Of a stretch of DNA of 64,000 nt, positions 31,778 through 42,132 are shown piece by piece (the first letter of the stretch is position 1; each line of letters begins with the position of its first letter). The DNA comes from Campylobacterales bacterium (lineage in GTDB: Bacteria; Campylobacterota; Campylobacteria; Campylobacterales; Sulfurimonadaceae), in contig JAPLGM010000016.1 in assembly GCA_026390165.1 (NCBI GenBank), positions 1 through 64,000 on the forward strand, given 5' to 3'. The notes beneath the pieces are model-generated. The model did not search any database, was not told the DNA's origin, and saw only the letters and a program-made list of their open reading frames with translations. The translations under genes and the position numbers were made by a program.

Positions 31778-34600
31778 ATGGATATGATCAAAATAATCGG
31801 TGCACGTGAGCATAATCTCAAAAATATTTCGTTAGAAATTCCTAAAAATTCTTTAATTGTTTTCACGGGAATCAGCGGTAGCGGTAAATCGACTTTGGCG
31901 TTTGATACCCTTTATGCCGAGGGGCAGCGTCGTTATATTGAGTCGCTCTCCTCTTACGCGCGGCAGTTTTTGGATCGTGTGGGGAAACCTGATGTCGATA
32001 AAATCGAAGGGCTTACCCCTGCTATTGCGATTGACCAAAAAACAACCTCGAAAAATCCTCGTTCGACGGTGGGGACGATTACCGAGATTTACGATTATCT
32101 TCGTCTCTTATTTGCTCGTATCGGAGTGCAACACTGTCATTTATGCGGTAAAAAAATCTCCAAGATGTCGGCGCAAGATATTATTGACCAAGTGCTCAAA
32201 CTTCCTGATGGGGCTAAAATTATTGTGTTAGCCCCCTTGATACGAGAAAAGAAAGGGGCATTCGCCGATATTTTCGAATCGTTGCGTCACAAAGGGTATG
32301 TCCGTGCGATGATTGATGGGGTGATGGTACGACTGGATGAAGAGATAGAGCTTTCTAAAACGAAAAAGCATACGGTAAAAGTGGTGATTGACCGTCTCAT
32401 TATCAAAGCAGACAACCACGACCGTATCGCTGAAGATGTCGAAAAAGCACTTAAAGAGTCATACGGTGAAGTGGAGATAGAGATTCAAAATCACGAACAG
32501 GTGGGGCTGAGTGAAAAGCTGATTCACTACAGTGAGCACAGTGCCTGTTTCGATTGTAAAGTGAGTTTTGATCCCCTCGAACCGTTATCTTTTTCGTTTA
32601 ATTCCCCTAAAGGGGCGTGTCCTGAGTGTGACGGCTTAGGGATTCGCTATGCTCTTGATTATGACAAGATCATTGACTCCGATCTCTCTATCGAAAAAGG
32701 GGCGATTAAAATCGTCTATGGATTTAATAAAGGGTACTATTTTACGTTTCTAAAAGCATTTTGTACCACAACGGGGATCAGTATCACTGAACCATTTTAT
32801 ACCCTCGAAGAGCATCAGAAAAAAGCGATTTTACACGGTAGTATTGATGATATAGAGTTCAAATGGCAGGAACATCCTATCAAACGTGTATGGCCTGGGA
32901 TTGTCCGTATCGCCTATGATATTTTCAAAGATGAAAAAGATCTTGCCGATTATATGTCGGAAAAACCGTGTAATATTTGTAACTCTCATCGGCTGAAAAA
33001 AGAGTCACTGGCGGTACGGGTTGTTGATAAAGGAATAGGAGAACTTATCTCAATGCCCCTCAAAGATACCTACGAATGGTTTATGAATCCCACGACTTTT
33101 GATACATTGAGTGATCAAAATGCCCTTATTGCCTCTTCTATCCTCAATGAAATTCGCGAACGGCTATTTTTCCTTTACGATGTGGGGCTGGGGTACCTCT
33201 CACTCAGTCGTGATGCCCGTACTATCAGCGGTGGTGAAGCACAACGGATCCGTATCGCTTCCCAAATCGGTAGCGGGTTAACGGGGGTAATGTACGTTCT
33301 GGATGAACCAAGTATCGGATTGCATGAGCGTGATACCCTTAAGCTTATCCGAACGTTGCGCTCCCTCCAAGAGAAAGGAAATACCGTTATCGTTGTCGAA
33401 CACGATAAGGAGACGATCGAACACGCTGATTATATCGTCGATATTGGCCCTGGAGCTGGGAAATTCGGTGGAAATGTTGTTTTTGCGGGGACACTGGAGG
33501 AGATGAGAGCGAGCAACACTCTCACTGCCGATTACCTCTCAGGGCGCAAACAAATCAAATATTTTTACCGACGACCCCAAGTAGAGTGGATGGCGATCAA
33601 TAATGTGACGCTGAATAATATCAAGGATCTTAGTGTCCGTATCCCTCTGAAGAATTTTGTCTGTGTGACGGGGGTGAGTGGGAGTGGTAAAAGCTCCTTG
33701 ATTTTGCAAACGCTTCTCCCCGTGAGTCGTGAAATTCTTAATCGTGCCCGAAAAGTAAATCGTGTGGCAGGGGTAGAAGTTGAAGGGTTAGAGAAGCTTG
33801 ACAAAGTGATCTATCTCGATCAAAGTCCGATAGGGAGAACACCGCGCTCAAACCCTGCTACTTATACGGGGGTGATGGATGAAATCCGTACCCTTTTCAC
33901 AAAAACTAAAGAGGCGCAGATTCGGGGATATACCGCATCACGTTTTAGTTTTAACGTCAAAGGGGGCAGATGTGAGAAGTGTCAAGGGGAGGGAGAAATC
34001 AAAATTGAGATGCACTTCTTGCCGGACATTATGGTGAAATGTGATGCGTGTCACGGCAGTCGTTATAATCTCCAAACCCTTCAAGTAGAGTACAAAGGGA
34101 AAACGATTTCGGATGTTCTCAATATGTCGGTTGGAGAAGCATTGGAATTTTTTGCTCCCATTCCGAAGATGAAAGCAATTTTGCAAACGTTGAGCGATGT
34201 AGGGCTTGATTATATTACGCTGGGTCAAAATGCGACGACCGTATCGGGGGGAGAGGCTCAGCGGATCAAACTTGCCAAAGAGTTGAGTCGTCGTGATACG
34301 GGAAGCACCCTCTATATTCTCGATGAGCCGACGACGGGTCTGCATTTCGATGATGTTAACCGTCTCACGAGAGTTCTCCATAATTTCGTCGAACTTGGGA
34401 ATTCTGTTCTGGTCATTGAACATAACCTCGATATGATTAAAAATGCTGACTATATTATCGATATGGGCCCTGAGGGGGGAAGCGGCGGTGGATTGATTGT
34501 CTCTGAAGGAATTCCAGAGACAGTTGCAGCAACGTGGGAAGAGAGAGGTAGTTTTACGGGAAAATATTTGGCACTTGAGTTGGAGAGAGTGGGGGTGTAG
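31778..34600 (+). CDS. uvrA: Excinuclease ABC subunit A
   Basis: DNA damage recognition subunit of nucleotide excision repair. The 940-residue product has two ABC ATPase modules: Walker A GISGSGKSTLAF and GVSGSGKSSLIL, and signatures TISGGEAQRIRIASQIGSG and TVSGGEAQRIKLAKEL. Zinc fingers are present (CHLCGK; CFDCK/CPECDG; CEKCQGEGE...CDACHGSR). The length is normal. It follows the exporter with a four-base gap and GAGG before the ATG; the third codon is also ATG. Confidence 0.97.
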   Translation: MDMIKIIGAREHNLKNISLEIPKNSLIVFTGISGSGKSTLAFDTLYAEGQRRYIESLSSYARQFLDRVGKPDVDKIEGLTPAIAIDQKTTSKNPRSTVGTITEIYDYLRLLFARIGVQHCHLCGKKISKMSAQDIIDQVLKLPDGAKIIVLAPLIREKKGAFADIFESLRHKGYVRAMIDGVMVRLDEEIELSKTKKHTVKVVIDRLIIKADNHDRIAEDVEKALKESYGEVEIEIQNHEQVGLSEKLIHYSEHSACFDCKVSFDPLEPLSFSFNSPKGACPECDGLGIRYALDYDKIIDSDLSIEKGAIKIVYGFNKGYYFTFLKAFCTTTGISITEPFYTLEEHQKKAILHGSIDDIEFKWQEHPIKRVWPGIVRIAYDIFKDEKDLADYMSEKPCNICNSHRLKKESLAVRVVDKGIGELISMPLKDTYEWFMNPTTFDTLSDQNALIASSILNEIRERLFFLYDVGLGYLSLSRDARTISGGEAQRIRIASQIGSGLTGVMYVLDEPSIGLHERDTLKLIRTLRSLQEKGNTVIVVEHDKETIEHADYIVDIGPGAGKFGGNVVFAGTLEEMRASNTLTADYLSGRKQIKYFYRRPQVEWMAINNVTLNNIKDLSVRIPLKNFVCVTGVSGSGKSSLILQTLLPVSREILNRARKVNRVAGVEVEGLEKLDKVIYLDQSPIGRTPRSNPATYTGVMDEIRTLFTKTKEAQIRGYTASRFSFNVKGGRCEKCQGEGEIKIEMHFLPDIMVKCDACHGSRYNLQTLQVEYKGKTISDVLNMSVGEALEFFAPIPKMKAILQTLSDVGLDYITLGQNATTVSGGEAQRIKLAKELSRRDTGSTLYILDEPTTGLHFDDVNRLTRVLHNFVELGNSVLVIEHNLDMIKNADYIIDMGPEGGSGGGLIVSEGIPETVAATWEERGSFTGKYLALELERVGV

Positions 34601-34687
34601 TATTGTAGGAAGCTAAAGGCTCTTTAAAACATATAAATGTACACTACTTCTTTAAATCGAAACATTTAGTAACCTAAGGGTGGTAGT

Positions 34688-35095
34688 ATGAAAAGGATCA
34701 AGATACTTGCAGTCGATGATCAGGAGTTTAATCTTGATCTCATAGAACTTGCTTTTATGGAAGATATAAATGTTCAGATAATGAGAGCGATAAATGGTCA
34801 AGAGGCTTTAGAGATTCTTGATAAAGATGATGATATTCATGTAATATTGCTTGATTTAGCGATGCCTGTAATGAACGGTTTTGAAACGCTTCTACGGTTG
34901 AAAGCTAATCGTGTTTGGTCCCAAATACCCACTATAGTAATCATTGCAAATACGGAAGAAAAGCATCGTGCCCTACACGATGGTGCGAGTGATTTTTTGT
35001 GTAAGCCAATTGATGTTGAAGAAGTCAGACTCCGTACTTTTATTCATGCTAAAATTAAAGATCTTCAAGATCAGCTCAAAGCTTTCAACCAATGA
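34688..35095 (+). CDS. Single-domain response regulator
   Basis: A 135-residue CheY-like receiver without an output domain. The acidic pocket (VDDQEF), phosphorylatable aspartate (ILLDLAMPVMNGF, about residue 57) and lysine (FLCKPIDVEE, about residue 105) are all in place. The C-terminal helix is extended (RTFIHAKIKDLQDQLKAF), perhaps for partner binding. No kinase is next to it. The HDOD gene 135 bases downstream has its own promoter. Confidence 0.9.
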   Translation: MKRIKILAVDDQEFNLDLIELAFMEDINVQIMRAINGQEALEILDKDDDIHVILLDLAMPVMNGFETLLRLKANRVWSQIPTIVIIANTEEKHRALHDGASDFLCKPIDVEEVRLRTFIHAKIKDLQDQLKAFNQ

Positions 35096-35162
35096 GAGCG
35101 TTATTGGAGGGGAGAGCTATTTTTATTTTAGCTTGCCAAAGCCAACTTCATAGAGAAAAATA

Positions 35163-35191
35163 TTGGGCAATTGAGTTGGATAGGGTATAAT
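35163..35191 (+). promoter_or_regulatory. Promoter of the HDOD gene
   Basis: TATAAT (35186-35191) with TTGGGC (35163-35168) seventeen bases before it, 39 bases upstream of the HDOD start codon. It is one of the better housekeeping-type promoters in the window. Confidence 0.5.
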
Positions 35192-35230
35192 AATGGTACT
35201 ATTTAAAAAGAATTCTGAAAGAAGACCATT

Positions 35231-36043
35231 ATGAAAAGTTCTATGATTAACAGTATTAAGTCGTTACCACCGCTTCCAAAAACGGTTATTGATATGCAAC
35301 GGATCTGTAATGATCCCAATTCATCTATTAGTGATTTGGTAAAGACCGTTGAGAAAGATCCGATGATTGTTGCTAATTTGATCAAAGCGGCTAATTCACC
35401 GTTGTATGGTTTAAGACGGGAGATTGTGAGCGTTTCCCAAGCCGTCTCTTTATTCGGAATGAGTATGACCCGTTCTATCGGTTTAGGAAATTCGGTACGA
35501 AAACTTCTCAACGTTGATATGGAGCCCTACGGAATCAGCTCGGATCGTTTTGCTGAAATCTCCTCAATGCAGGGTAGTTTGGCGTATCGATGGTATCTTC
35601 AAATTGATCGTGCAAAGGCTGATAAACTCTTTCTTGCTGCCTTTTTACAAGAGACAGGAAAAATTGTTATTGCGAGTGAAATTATTCAAGAAGATTTAAC
35701 AACAAATTTCAAATCAGAGATTGATATGGCGATTGATATTGCGAGAGTGGAACGCAGTTATGCGGAATCAACGACGGCAGAAGTGACAGCGGCTATTTTT
35801 ACCCATTGGAATTTTGACCGTGAATTTGTTCAGATGATTGAATACTCCGATACCCCAGAACAAGCACCTGAAGAGTTAAGAGAATTTTCAACGGTTCTTC
35901 ATGTTATCAAAAATCTTATCCCGATCAATGCGCCACTATCGGAACGTTCTGTTACTCAGGGGCTAAAAATAGCAGAAGTAGCAGGTCTTAATGTGGTCGC
36001 TTTACAAAATACAGTCAACGAATTTCTTGATAAGTTAATGTAG
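35231..36043 (+). CDS. HDOD-domain signalling protein
   Basis: A 270-residue cytoplasmic protein with the HDOD fold, a non-catalytic relative of HD phosphohydrolases. Typical segments are LPPLPKTVIDMQRICNDPN at the start, VEKDPMIVANLIKAANSPLYG, and ISVSQAVSLFG-like wording (IVSVSQAVSLFGMS). It lacks an output domain. Family members regulate motility, biofilm or stress responses through protein contacts. The chemotaxis and c-di-GMP genes nearby suit such a role. Confidence 0.88.
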   Translation: MKSSMINSIKSLPPLPKTVIDMQRICNDPNSSISDLVKTVEKDPMIVANLIKAANSPLYGLRREIVSVSQAVSLFGMSMTRSIGLGNSVRKLLNVDMEPYGISSDRFAEISSMQGSLAYRWYLQIDRAKADKLFLAAFLQETGKIVIASEIIQEDLTTNFKSEIDMAIDIARVERSYAESTTAEVTAAIFTHWNFDREFVQMIEYSDTPEQAPEELREFSTVLHVIKNLIPINAPLSERSVTQGLKIAEVAGLNVVALQNTVNEFLDKLM

Positions 36044-36132
36044 CATACTCTATTTTTTTCGTAGAATCGTTCGTGGGAAATTTCATCATGAACGTCCCCT
36101 TTCACTATTTAATTTACTAAGATTGGTTTTTA

Positions 36133-38856
36133 ATGTCACAACAAACAGTTACTATCATTGATACATTTGGATTCTTCTTTCGCAGTTTTTATGCGCTCCC
36201 GCCTCTTAAAAACAAGCACGGCTTTCCGACAGGTTTATTGACAGGTTTTATTAATTTTATCGCCTCATTGCACAAAGATCACAGCAGTGATTATCTCATC
36301 TTTGCCCTTGATGCTAAGGGTCCTAGTTTTCGCTCAGAGATTGATCCCAACTATAAAGCCAATCGCGCCCCCGCACCCGAAGAACTGATAAAACAACTCC
36401 CTATCGCGATTAGCTGGATTGAGAAGATGGGGTACAAATCGCTTTTAATGAGCGGGTATGAAGCGGATGATATGATTGCCTCCGTGGTAAAGCATGCCAA
36501 AGAGAAAGGTTTTCTCGTTCGGATTGTGTCCCATGACAAAGATCTTTATCAACTCATCGAAGATGATGTTGTCGTCCTCGTTGATGCTATTTCCAAGAAA
36601 GTGCTCAATGAAACCCACTGTTTTGAGAAATACGGAGTACACCCCTATCAGTTTATCGATTATCAATCCCTTATCGGTGATACAGCGGATAATGTCCCTG
36701 GGGTAAAAGGGATCGGCAAAGTAACGGCAGAAAAACTTTTAAAGCAGTTCGAGACACTGGACGCACTGTATGAGCGTTTGGATGAAGTGACACCGCCACG
36801 GATACGGGGACTTCTGGAGACCTACCGCGACGATGCGTTTCGTTCGCGTGAATTGGTAACACTTCATCGGGATGTTCTTGAAAGAATAGATTTTAATGAG
36901 TATGCGATGCACTTTGATGATCCGTTTCATCCTATTTATGACGAACTGCTTCATTACGAGATGAATGCGGTATTACGGTCGATCAAGGCAAGAGCCCTTT
37001 TTGAAGAGTCACACCCCTCTACAGCAGCGGTTATTAATAAAACTGTTGAAATGCCAAAATGTGAAAGTTCGCAAGGGGGTACTGTTCTCATTGATACCGA
37101 TGAAGCACTCTTAAATTTTATTACTACTATTCCTGAAAACTCACTGATCGCTTTTGATACCGAAACAACGGGACTTAATCTTCATACCGACACTTTGGTC
37201 GGGTTTAGTTTCAGTATGGATGGAAAAACGGGGTATTACGTCCCCATGGGACACAACTATCTCGGAGTAGGGGAACAAGTATCTCGTGACGGCGCACGCA
37301 AGGCAATCATTGCGATTTTTAACCACCGTGTCATCGGGCATAATCTCAAATTTGATCTCCATTTTGTTACCCGATTTTTGGAGGTTGAATCGCTCCCCAT
37401 CTTCGCTGACACCATCATCATGGCGTGGCTTGGCGATTCGAACCGCTCCTTGGCCATGGACAGTCTTAGCCAAACGCTCCTCAATCACGAGATGATCCAC
37501 TTCAAAGACACCGTTAAAAAAGGGGAGAATTTCAGTTCCGTTGCCATCGAAGATGCGTGCAATTATGCAGGAGAAGATGCCTATATTACCTACCGTTTGT
37601 ATGAAGTGCTACGCGAACAATTACTTCTTAAGGGGGGGCAGGAGGCATTGGATGAAGCGCACACCGTCGAGTTCCCTTTTCTCCTCACACTGCTTGGGAT
37701 GGAGAAAGCAGGGATTGCCGTAGATGTTGCGGTGCTAGAGAGCTTCAAAACGGAAGTGGCACACGAGCTTACAAGCCTCACCGAAAATATCCATACCGCA
37801 TCTGGAACCGTCTTTAATCTCAACTCCCCCAAACAGCTAGGGGTAATATTGTTTGAAACATTGGGATTGCCCCACGGTAAAAAGACAAAAACAGGATACA
37901 GTACTGATGAGTCGGTGCTAGAGGGGTTAAAAAACGACCATCCCATTATTCCCATGCTCCTTCAATACCGTGAGTATCATAAGCTATACTCTACCTATAT
38001 CGAACCGCTAATTTTCTTGGCAAACGCCGATAAAGGTTCCCGCATTTATACCTCCTTTGTCCAAACGGGAACGGCAACAGGACGCCTGAGTTCTAAAAAT
38101 CCCAATCTCCAAAATATCCCCGTAAAAACAGCGTTAGGGATGCGCATACGTGAAGCGTTTATCGCCCCCAAGGGGAAAAAGCTGATCGGGATCGACTACT
38201 CCCAAATCGAGCTTCGACTTCTCGCCCACTTCAGCCAAGATACCCTCTTGGTCAACGCCTTTAACGAAGGACGTGATATTCACTTACAAACGGCAATAGC
38301 CCTTTTCGGAGAGACAGAAGCCCCCTCCAAACGGGGCATTGCCAAAACGGTCAATTTCGGACTTCTCTACGGCATGGGACAGAAAAAACTTTCCGATACC
38401 TTGGGAATCACGACCAAAGAGGCGAAAGCAATTATGGAACGTTATTTCGAGACTTTCCCGAGTGTCAAGGGATATTTCAGTGGTATCGTTGAGCAAGCCA
38501 AAGAATCAGGTTATGTGGAGACATTGTTACACCGACGACGCTATTTTGATTTTGCCACCGCTACCCCCATGCTCAAAGCTGCTTACGAAAGGGAATCGGT
38601 CAATGCCGTTTTCCAAGGCTCTGCCGCTGATCTTATTAAACTTTCGATGAATAAGATTGATGCAGTCATTCGCAACGATGGGTTGCGGGCGCGGATGCTT
38701 CTTCAAATTCATGATGAACTTATTTTTGAGGTGGATGAGGATGTGGCAGAAGAGTATGCGGTGCGTTTTGTAGAGCTAATGGAGGGGATTATGATGTTAC
38801 GTATCCCTTTGAAAACGTCGATGAATATTGGGGATCATTGGGGTGAATTGAAATGA
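36133..38856 (+). CDS. polA: DNA polymerase I
   Basis: A 907-residue repair and replication polymerase with all three activities. The 5'-nuclease domain spans residues 1-285 (YEADDMIASV, LIGDTADNVPGVKGIGKVTA). The 3'-5' exonuclease (about 325-510) keeps its acidic residues (IAFDTETTGLN, IGHNLKFDLHF, YAGEDAYITYRLY), so proofreading is likely. The polymerase domain has motif A DYSQIELRLL, motif B RGIAKTVNFGLLYG and motif C QIHDELIFEV. No clear ribosome binding site precedes the ATG. The stop overlaps gdhA by four bases. Confidence 0.96.
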   Translation: MSQQTVTIIDTFGFFFRSFYALPPLKNKHGFPTGLLTGFINFIASLHKDHSSDYLIFALDAKGPSFRSEIDPNYKANRAPAPEELIKQLPIAISWIEKMGYKSLLMSGYEADDMIASVVKHAKEKGFLVRIVSHDKDLYQLIEDDVVVLVDAISKKVLNETHCFEKYGVHPYQFIDYQSLIGDTADNVPGVKGIGKVTAEKLLKQFETLDALYERLDEVTPPRIRGLLETYRDDAFRSRELVTLHRDVLERIDFNEYAMHFDDPFHPIYDELLHYEMNAVLRSIKARALFEESHPSTAAVINKTVEMPKCESSQGGTVLIDTDEALLNFITTIPENSLIAFDTETTGLNLHTDTLVGFSFSMDGKTGYYVPMGHNYLGVGEQVSRDGARKAIIAIFNHRVIGHNLKFDLHFVTRFLEVESLPIFADTIIMAWLGDSNRSLAMDSLSQTLLNHEMIHFKDTVKKGENFSSVAIEDACNYAGEDAYITYRLYEVLREQLLLKGGQEALDEAHTVEFPFLLTLLGMEKAGIAVDVAVLESFKTEVAHELTSLTENIHTASGTVFNLNSPKQLGVILFETLGLPHGKKTKTGYSTDESVLEGLKNDHPIIPMLLQYREYHKLYSTYIEPLIFLANADKGSRIYTSFVQTGTATGRLSSKNPNLQNIPVKTALGMRIREAFIAPKGKKLIGIDYSQIELRLLAHFSQDTLLVNAFNEGRDIHLQTAIALFGETEAPSKRGIAKTVNFGLLYGMGQKKLSDTLGITTKEAKAIMERYFETFPSVKGYFSGIVEQAKESGYVETLLHRRRYFDFATATPMLKAAYERESVNAVFQGSAADLIKLSMNKIDAVIRNDGLRARMLLQIHDELIFEVDEDVAEEYAVRFVELMEGIMMLRIPLKTSMNIGDHWGELK

Positions 38857-40232
38857 AATTATTTTCGGAGGCAATGACGATGGTTGAAAAAATATTAGCC
38901 TCATTAGAGCAATCGAACTGTGCGACCGATACAACGTTTATTCAAGCAGTTAGTGAGGTATTGCATTCATTGGAGCCGATTGTCAGCAGTGACAAACGAT
39001 ACAATGATTACGCAATTTTAGAACGTTTGGTAACACCAGATCGGATTATACAGTTTAAAGTACAGTGGGTGGATGATGCCAATCGAGTCCACATTAACAA
39101 TGGATATCGTATCCAATTCAATAACTCTTTAGGACCTTACAAGGGGGGGCTACGTTTTCACCCCAGTGTTTCGATAGGGGTATTGAAATTTTTGGCATTT
39201 GAACAGATTTTCAAAAACTCTCTGACAGGTTTGCCGATCGGCGGTGCCAAGGGGGGATCGGATTTTGACCCGAAAGGGAAAAGTGAATATGAGATCATGC
39301 GATTTTGTCGTTCTTTTATGCGTGAGCTTCACCCCTACATTGGAGCACGAATCGACGTTCCTGCGGGAGATATAGGGGTAGGGGCGCGTGAAATAGGGTA
39401 TCTATTCGGGGAATACAAGCATATTACCCGTAATTATGACGGAGTGCTCAGTGGTAAGCCGTATGCGTTTGGTGGTTCGTTAATGCGTCCTCAGGCGACG
39501 GGGTATGGTGTTGTTTATTTCGCACGGGAGATGCTCAAAGAGGAGTTACAAGAGTCGTTTGAAGGGAAAATCTGTTGTGTTAGCGGTGCAGGGAATGTAG
39601 CTCTCCATACGATTGAAAAGTTACAGTACTTGGGAGCTATTGTTATCACCTGCAGCGATAGTGACGGGACAATTTATGATCCAAATGGTATCGATTTAGA
39701 GCTTGTTCGAATGCTCAAAGAGGGGGGAAGACGCATCTCATTGGAGCAGTATCGTGAGAAAATTCCTACAGCAATTTATACGCACAAACATGATTATGAA
39801 GAGGGGACGCATGCGGTTTGGAGTTATCCGTGTTTTGGAGCTTTTCCGTGCGCTACACAAAATGAGTTAAATGAACGTGATGCTAGGAATTTGGTTGCTC
39901 ACGGATGTATACTTGTTGTCGAGGGTGCAAATATGCCGACAGAAACAAATGCAATTGAATTATTTCAAAACAAGGGGGTTCTATTTGCTCCAGGAAAAGC
40001 CTCCAATGCCGGAGGGGTTGCCGTGAGTGAGTTCGAGATGTCCCAAAACGCTTCGATGGAAAAATGGGATTATGACAAAGTAGATCGTAAGCTCGATGAA
40101 CTGATGCGTCAAATTTACAAGCGGATTGCCTTGACTGCCAAAGAGTACGGTTGCGCCCGTAATTTTGTTGATGGTGCCAATATCGCCGCCTTTAAACGCG
40201 TTGCTGAAGCAATGATTTTAGAGGGGGTGTAA
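38853..40232 (+). CDS. gdhA: Glutamate dehydrogenase (probably NADP-specific)
   Basis: A 459-residue enzyme joining ammonia to 2-oxoglutarate to give glutamate. Hallmarks are the substrate-binding KGGLRFHP, the active-site lysine in GLPIGGAKGGSDFDPKGKS, DVPAGDIGVGAREIGYLFG, and the nucleotide-binding CCVSGAGNVALH. The length matches the hexameric bacterial NADP type. In a diazotroph it offers a direct route for fixed ammonia. The first ATG overlaps the polA stop; an ATG at codon 8 or 10 would give the usual short N-terminus. It is convergent with the HD-GYP gene (15-base overlap). Confidence 0.95.
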   Translation: MKLFSEAMTMVEKILASLEQSNCATDTTFIQAVSEVLHSLEPIVSSDKRYNDYAILERLVTPDRIIQFKVQWVDDANRVHINNGYRIQFNNSLGPYKGGLRFHPSVSIGVLKFLAFEQIFKNSLTGLPIGGAKGGSDFDPKGKSEYEIMRFCRSFMRELHPYIGARIDVPAGDIGVGAREIGYLFGEYKHITRNYDGVLSGKPYAFGGSLMRPQATGYGVVYFAREMLKEELQESFEGKICCVSGAGNVALHTIEKLQYLGAIVITCSDSDGTIYDPNGIDLELVRMLKEGGRRISLEQYREKIPTAIYTHKHDYEEGTHAVWSYPCFGAFPCATQNELNERDARNLVAHGCILVVEGANMPTETNAIELFQNKGVLFAPGKASNAGGVAVSEFEMSQNASMEKWDYDKVDRKLDELMRQIYKRIALTAKEYGCARNFVDGANIAAFKRVAEAMILEGV

Positions 40233-41741
40233 ACCCTCTTGATCTTTTAGTCGGTCACGGATGGTTAAAAATTCTTCAAGGTGGCCGAAAAAAATATCAA
40301 TAAGAGTTGGGTCGAAATGTTTCCCTCTTTCTTCTTTGAAGAGGGTGAATATACGCTCATCCTCCCACGCTTTTTTATATACCCGATCGCTTCCCAATGC
40401 ATCAAAAACATCGGCTAGTGCCGTAATACGTCCATAAATATGAATATTTTCACCCTTTAACCCTCTCGGATAGCCACTTCCGTCCCATTTTTCATGGTGT
40501 TCATTGGCAACGGTCGCCGCCATTAACAACAGTGGACGGGCAGAGTGTTTGAGCATCTCATATCCCAATGTGGCATGGGTATCCATAATCCGTCGCTCTT
40601 GCTCATCAAATCGTCCTGGTTTATTGAGGACGGCATCGGGGATTGCCACTTTTCCAATATCGTGCATTGGGGAAGCTTGCCGTAACATCTCTGCTTCACT
40701 CTCATCTAAACCATAATAGAGGGCGAGAAGTTTCGAATACTCAGCAACCCGCTTGACATGATTTCCCGTCTCTTTGGAACGGCTTTCACCAATTGACCCC
40801 ATCGTAAAGACAACCTCACGCTGGGTATCTTCGATCTCCTTATTTAAGGTAGTAATCTCTTTAAGGGCATGATTCATTCCGTTAATCATAGAATTGAACG
40901 CATCGGAGAGCTGCCCAATCTCGTCATTACGATGCAGTGTTACATGCTGTGTATAATCTTGGGTACGGGTGATTTTTCTTGCCGTATTGGAGAGGGTAAT
41001 GATGGGGCGTATGAGCCCAGTTGCTACATAATAAGCAGCAGCTGAAATAAAAACGGCTCCTCCAAGAAGAAAGAGGATAAACCACTGCTCATATTTGTAC
41101 AATAGCCGATAAGCAAATTCTTTTTCCTCTTCCAAAACAATGGTAATCGTCGGTTTAGATGCAAGCGGGCGCGCTACTTTCAACGATTCATTAAAAAGGG
41201 TAGGACGTAAACTAATACTTCCATCCCGATGGACAATATAATAGTGACGATGTACGGAATTTGAAAAAAAAGGTTTAAAATTTTCCAAAGGATAGGTCAC
41301 AATGAGTTTCCCCATCTCTTTTTGAGTGAAGTTGGAGCGAATAGGGACGGTAAAAAAAGGCTCAACTCTTTTTGTTTTAGAAATGGAGGAAAAATCACTG
41401 GAAGCTATAATCTTTTGGTTGGAATCTAACAGATAGAAGTCACCTTTCATTTTCAGATCATTTTTCTTTGCTAATAACGTACTACTAATACGGTGATCCA
41501 AATCTTGTGTATACATGTCATTCATTATTTCAGATTTGGCAATAAATAGCATGTCTTTTTGCAACGTAGTAAAAGACTGATCAATCCTTTCAACACTCAT
41601 CTGAAGTTCCGATTTCATCTCTTTTGTAATCGCTTCATGCTGCTCTTCTCGAAACGAATTTCCCAATAGAAACATACTTAATGCATAGGGGATAAGACTT
41701 ATCCCTAAAAACAATAAGATAGTTTTTAATTTAAAACTCAT
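40218..41741 (-). CDS. Membrane HD-GYP protein with periplasmic sensor and HAMP
   Basis: A 507-residue likely cyclic di-GMP phosphodiesterase. Order: membrane helix (5-27), periplasmic sensor (about 30-230), second helix (about 233-253), HAMP (255-305), short coiled coil, then HD-GYP (325-500). The HD-GYP part has a complete metal and signature set (HVKRVAEY, HDIGKVAIPDAVLNKPGR, HHEKWDGSGYPRGLKG, LADVFDAL). The ATG at 41741 has AAGG six bases before it and lies within the end of the upstream periplasmic protein gene. It likely senses through that protein. Confidence 0.92.
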   Translation of the reverse strand: MSFKLKTILLFLGISLIPYALSMFLLGNSFREEQHEAITKEMKSELQMSVERIDQSFTTLQKDMLFIAKSEIMNDMYTQDLDHRISSTLLAKKNDLKMKGDFYLLDSNQKIIASSDFSSISKTKRVEPFFTVPIRSNFTQKEMGKLIVTYPLENFKPFFSNSVHRHYYIVHRDGSISLRPTLFNESLKVARPLASKPTITIVLEEEKEFAYRLLYKYEQWFILFLLGGAVFISAAAYYVATGLIRPIITLSNTARKITRTQDYTQHVTLHRNDEIGQLSDAFNSMINGMNHALKEITTLNKEIEDTQREVVFTMGSIGESRSKETGNHVKRVAEYSKLLALYYGLDESEAEMLRQASPMHDIGKVAIPDAVLNKPGRFDEQERRIMDTHATLGYEMLKHSARPLLLMAATVANEHHEKWDGSGYPRGLKGENIHIYGRITALADVFDALGSDRVYKKAWEDERIFTLFKEERGKHFDPTLIDIFFGHLEEFLTIRDRLKDQEGLHPL

Positions 41742-42132
41742 AGACAACCTTTACAGTGGAATCTACCATCCCTGAGGGAAGATACCCCATAGAACCCTCA
41801 ACATTCTGGACAAATGCTTTGATGGATTCAAATGAGGGTTGCGTGAGGGGCGGGGTGACCCCTTGAAAATGCTGCTTTACCCAATAATCATTGAGACGAT
41901 TGCGATCCATTCCCAATACAGCGGACTCAAATACACTTCGAGACTCATCCTGTCCTACCAGATTGATAGGGATGATTTTTACGTCACCGACAAAATGGCG
42001 TTTTAGGAGATATATCTCTCGTACTTGTTGGGTACTTAATGTCGAAAAAGGGGCTTTTTTGGAGACAATAACACTAAATTGTGATCCAAAAAGGACGATT
42101 GGCAATCCCATTAAAAAAAGTAGCGGTTTCAT
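41731..42132 (-). CDS. Small PstS-like periplasmic binding protein
   Basis: A 133-residue exported protein with a signal peptide (about residues 1-17). It carries a short periplasmic-binding-protein domain like those annotated as phosphate ABC transporter substrate-binding (QVREIYLLKRHFVGDVKIIPIN, then VFESAVLG, LNDYWVKQHFQG, GSMGYLP). No transporter genes are present, so it is more likely a sensor subunit for the HD-GYP protein than a transport protein. The start ATG shares a base with the porin stop (TGATG) and the 3' end overlaps the HD-GYP gene by 11 bases. Confidence 0.8.
   Translation of the reverse strand: MKPLLFLMGLPIVLFGSQFSVIVSKKAPFSTLSTQQVREIYLLKRHFVGDVKIIPINLVGQDESRSVFESAVLGMDRNRLNDYWVKQHFQGVTPPLTQPSFESIKAFVQNVEGSMGYLPSGMVDSTVKVVYEF

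Noticed and set aside
33938-34423. 161-codon open frame antisense to uvrA
   Set aside because: Shadow of the uvrA C-terminal ATPase coding sequence.
37141-37500. 119-codon open frame antisense to polA
   Set aside because: Shadow frame within the exonuclease domain of polA.
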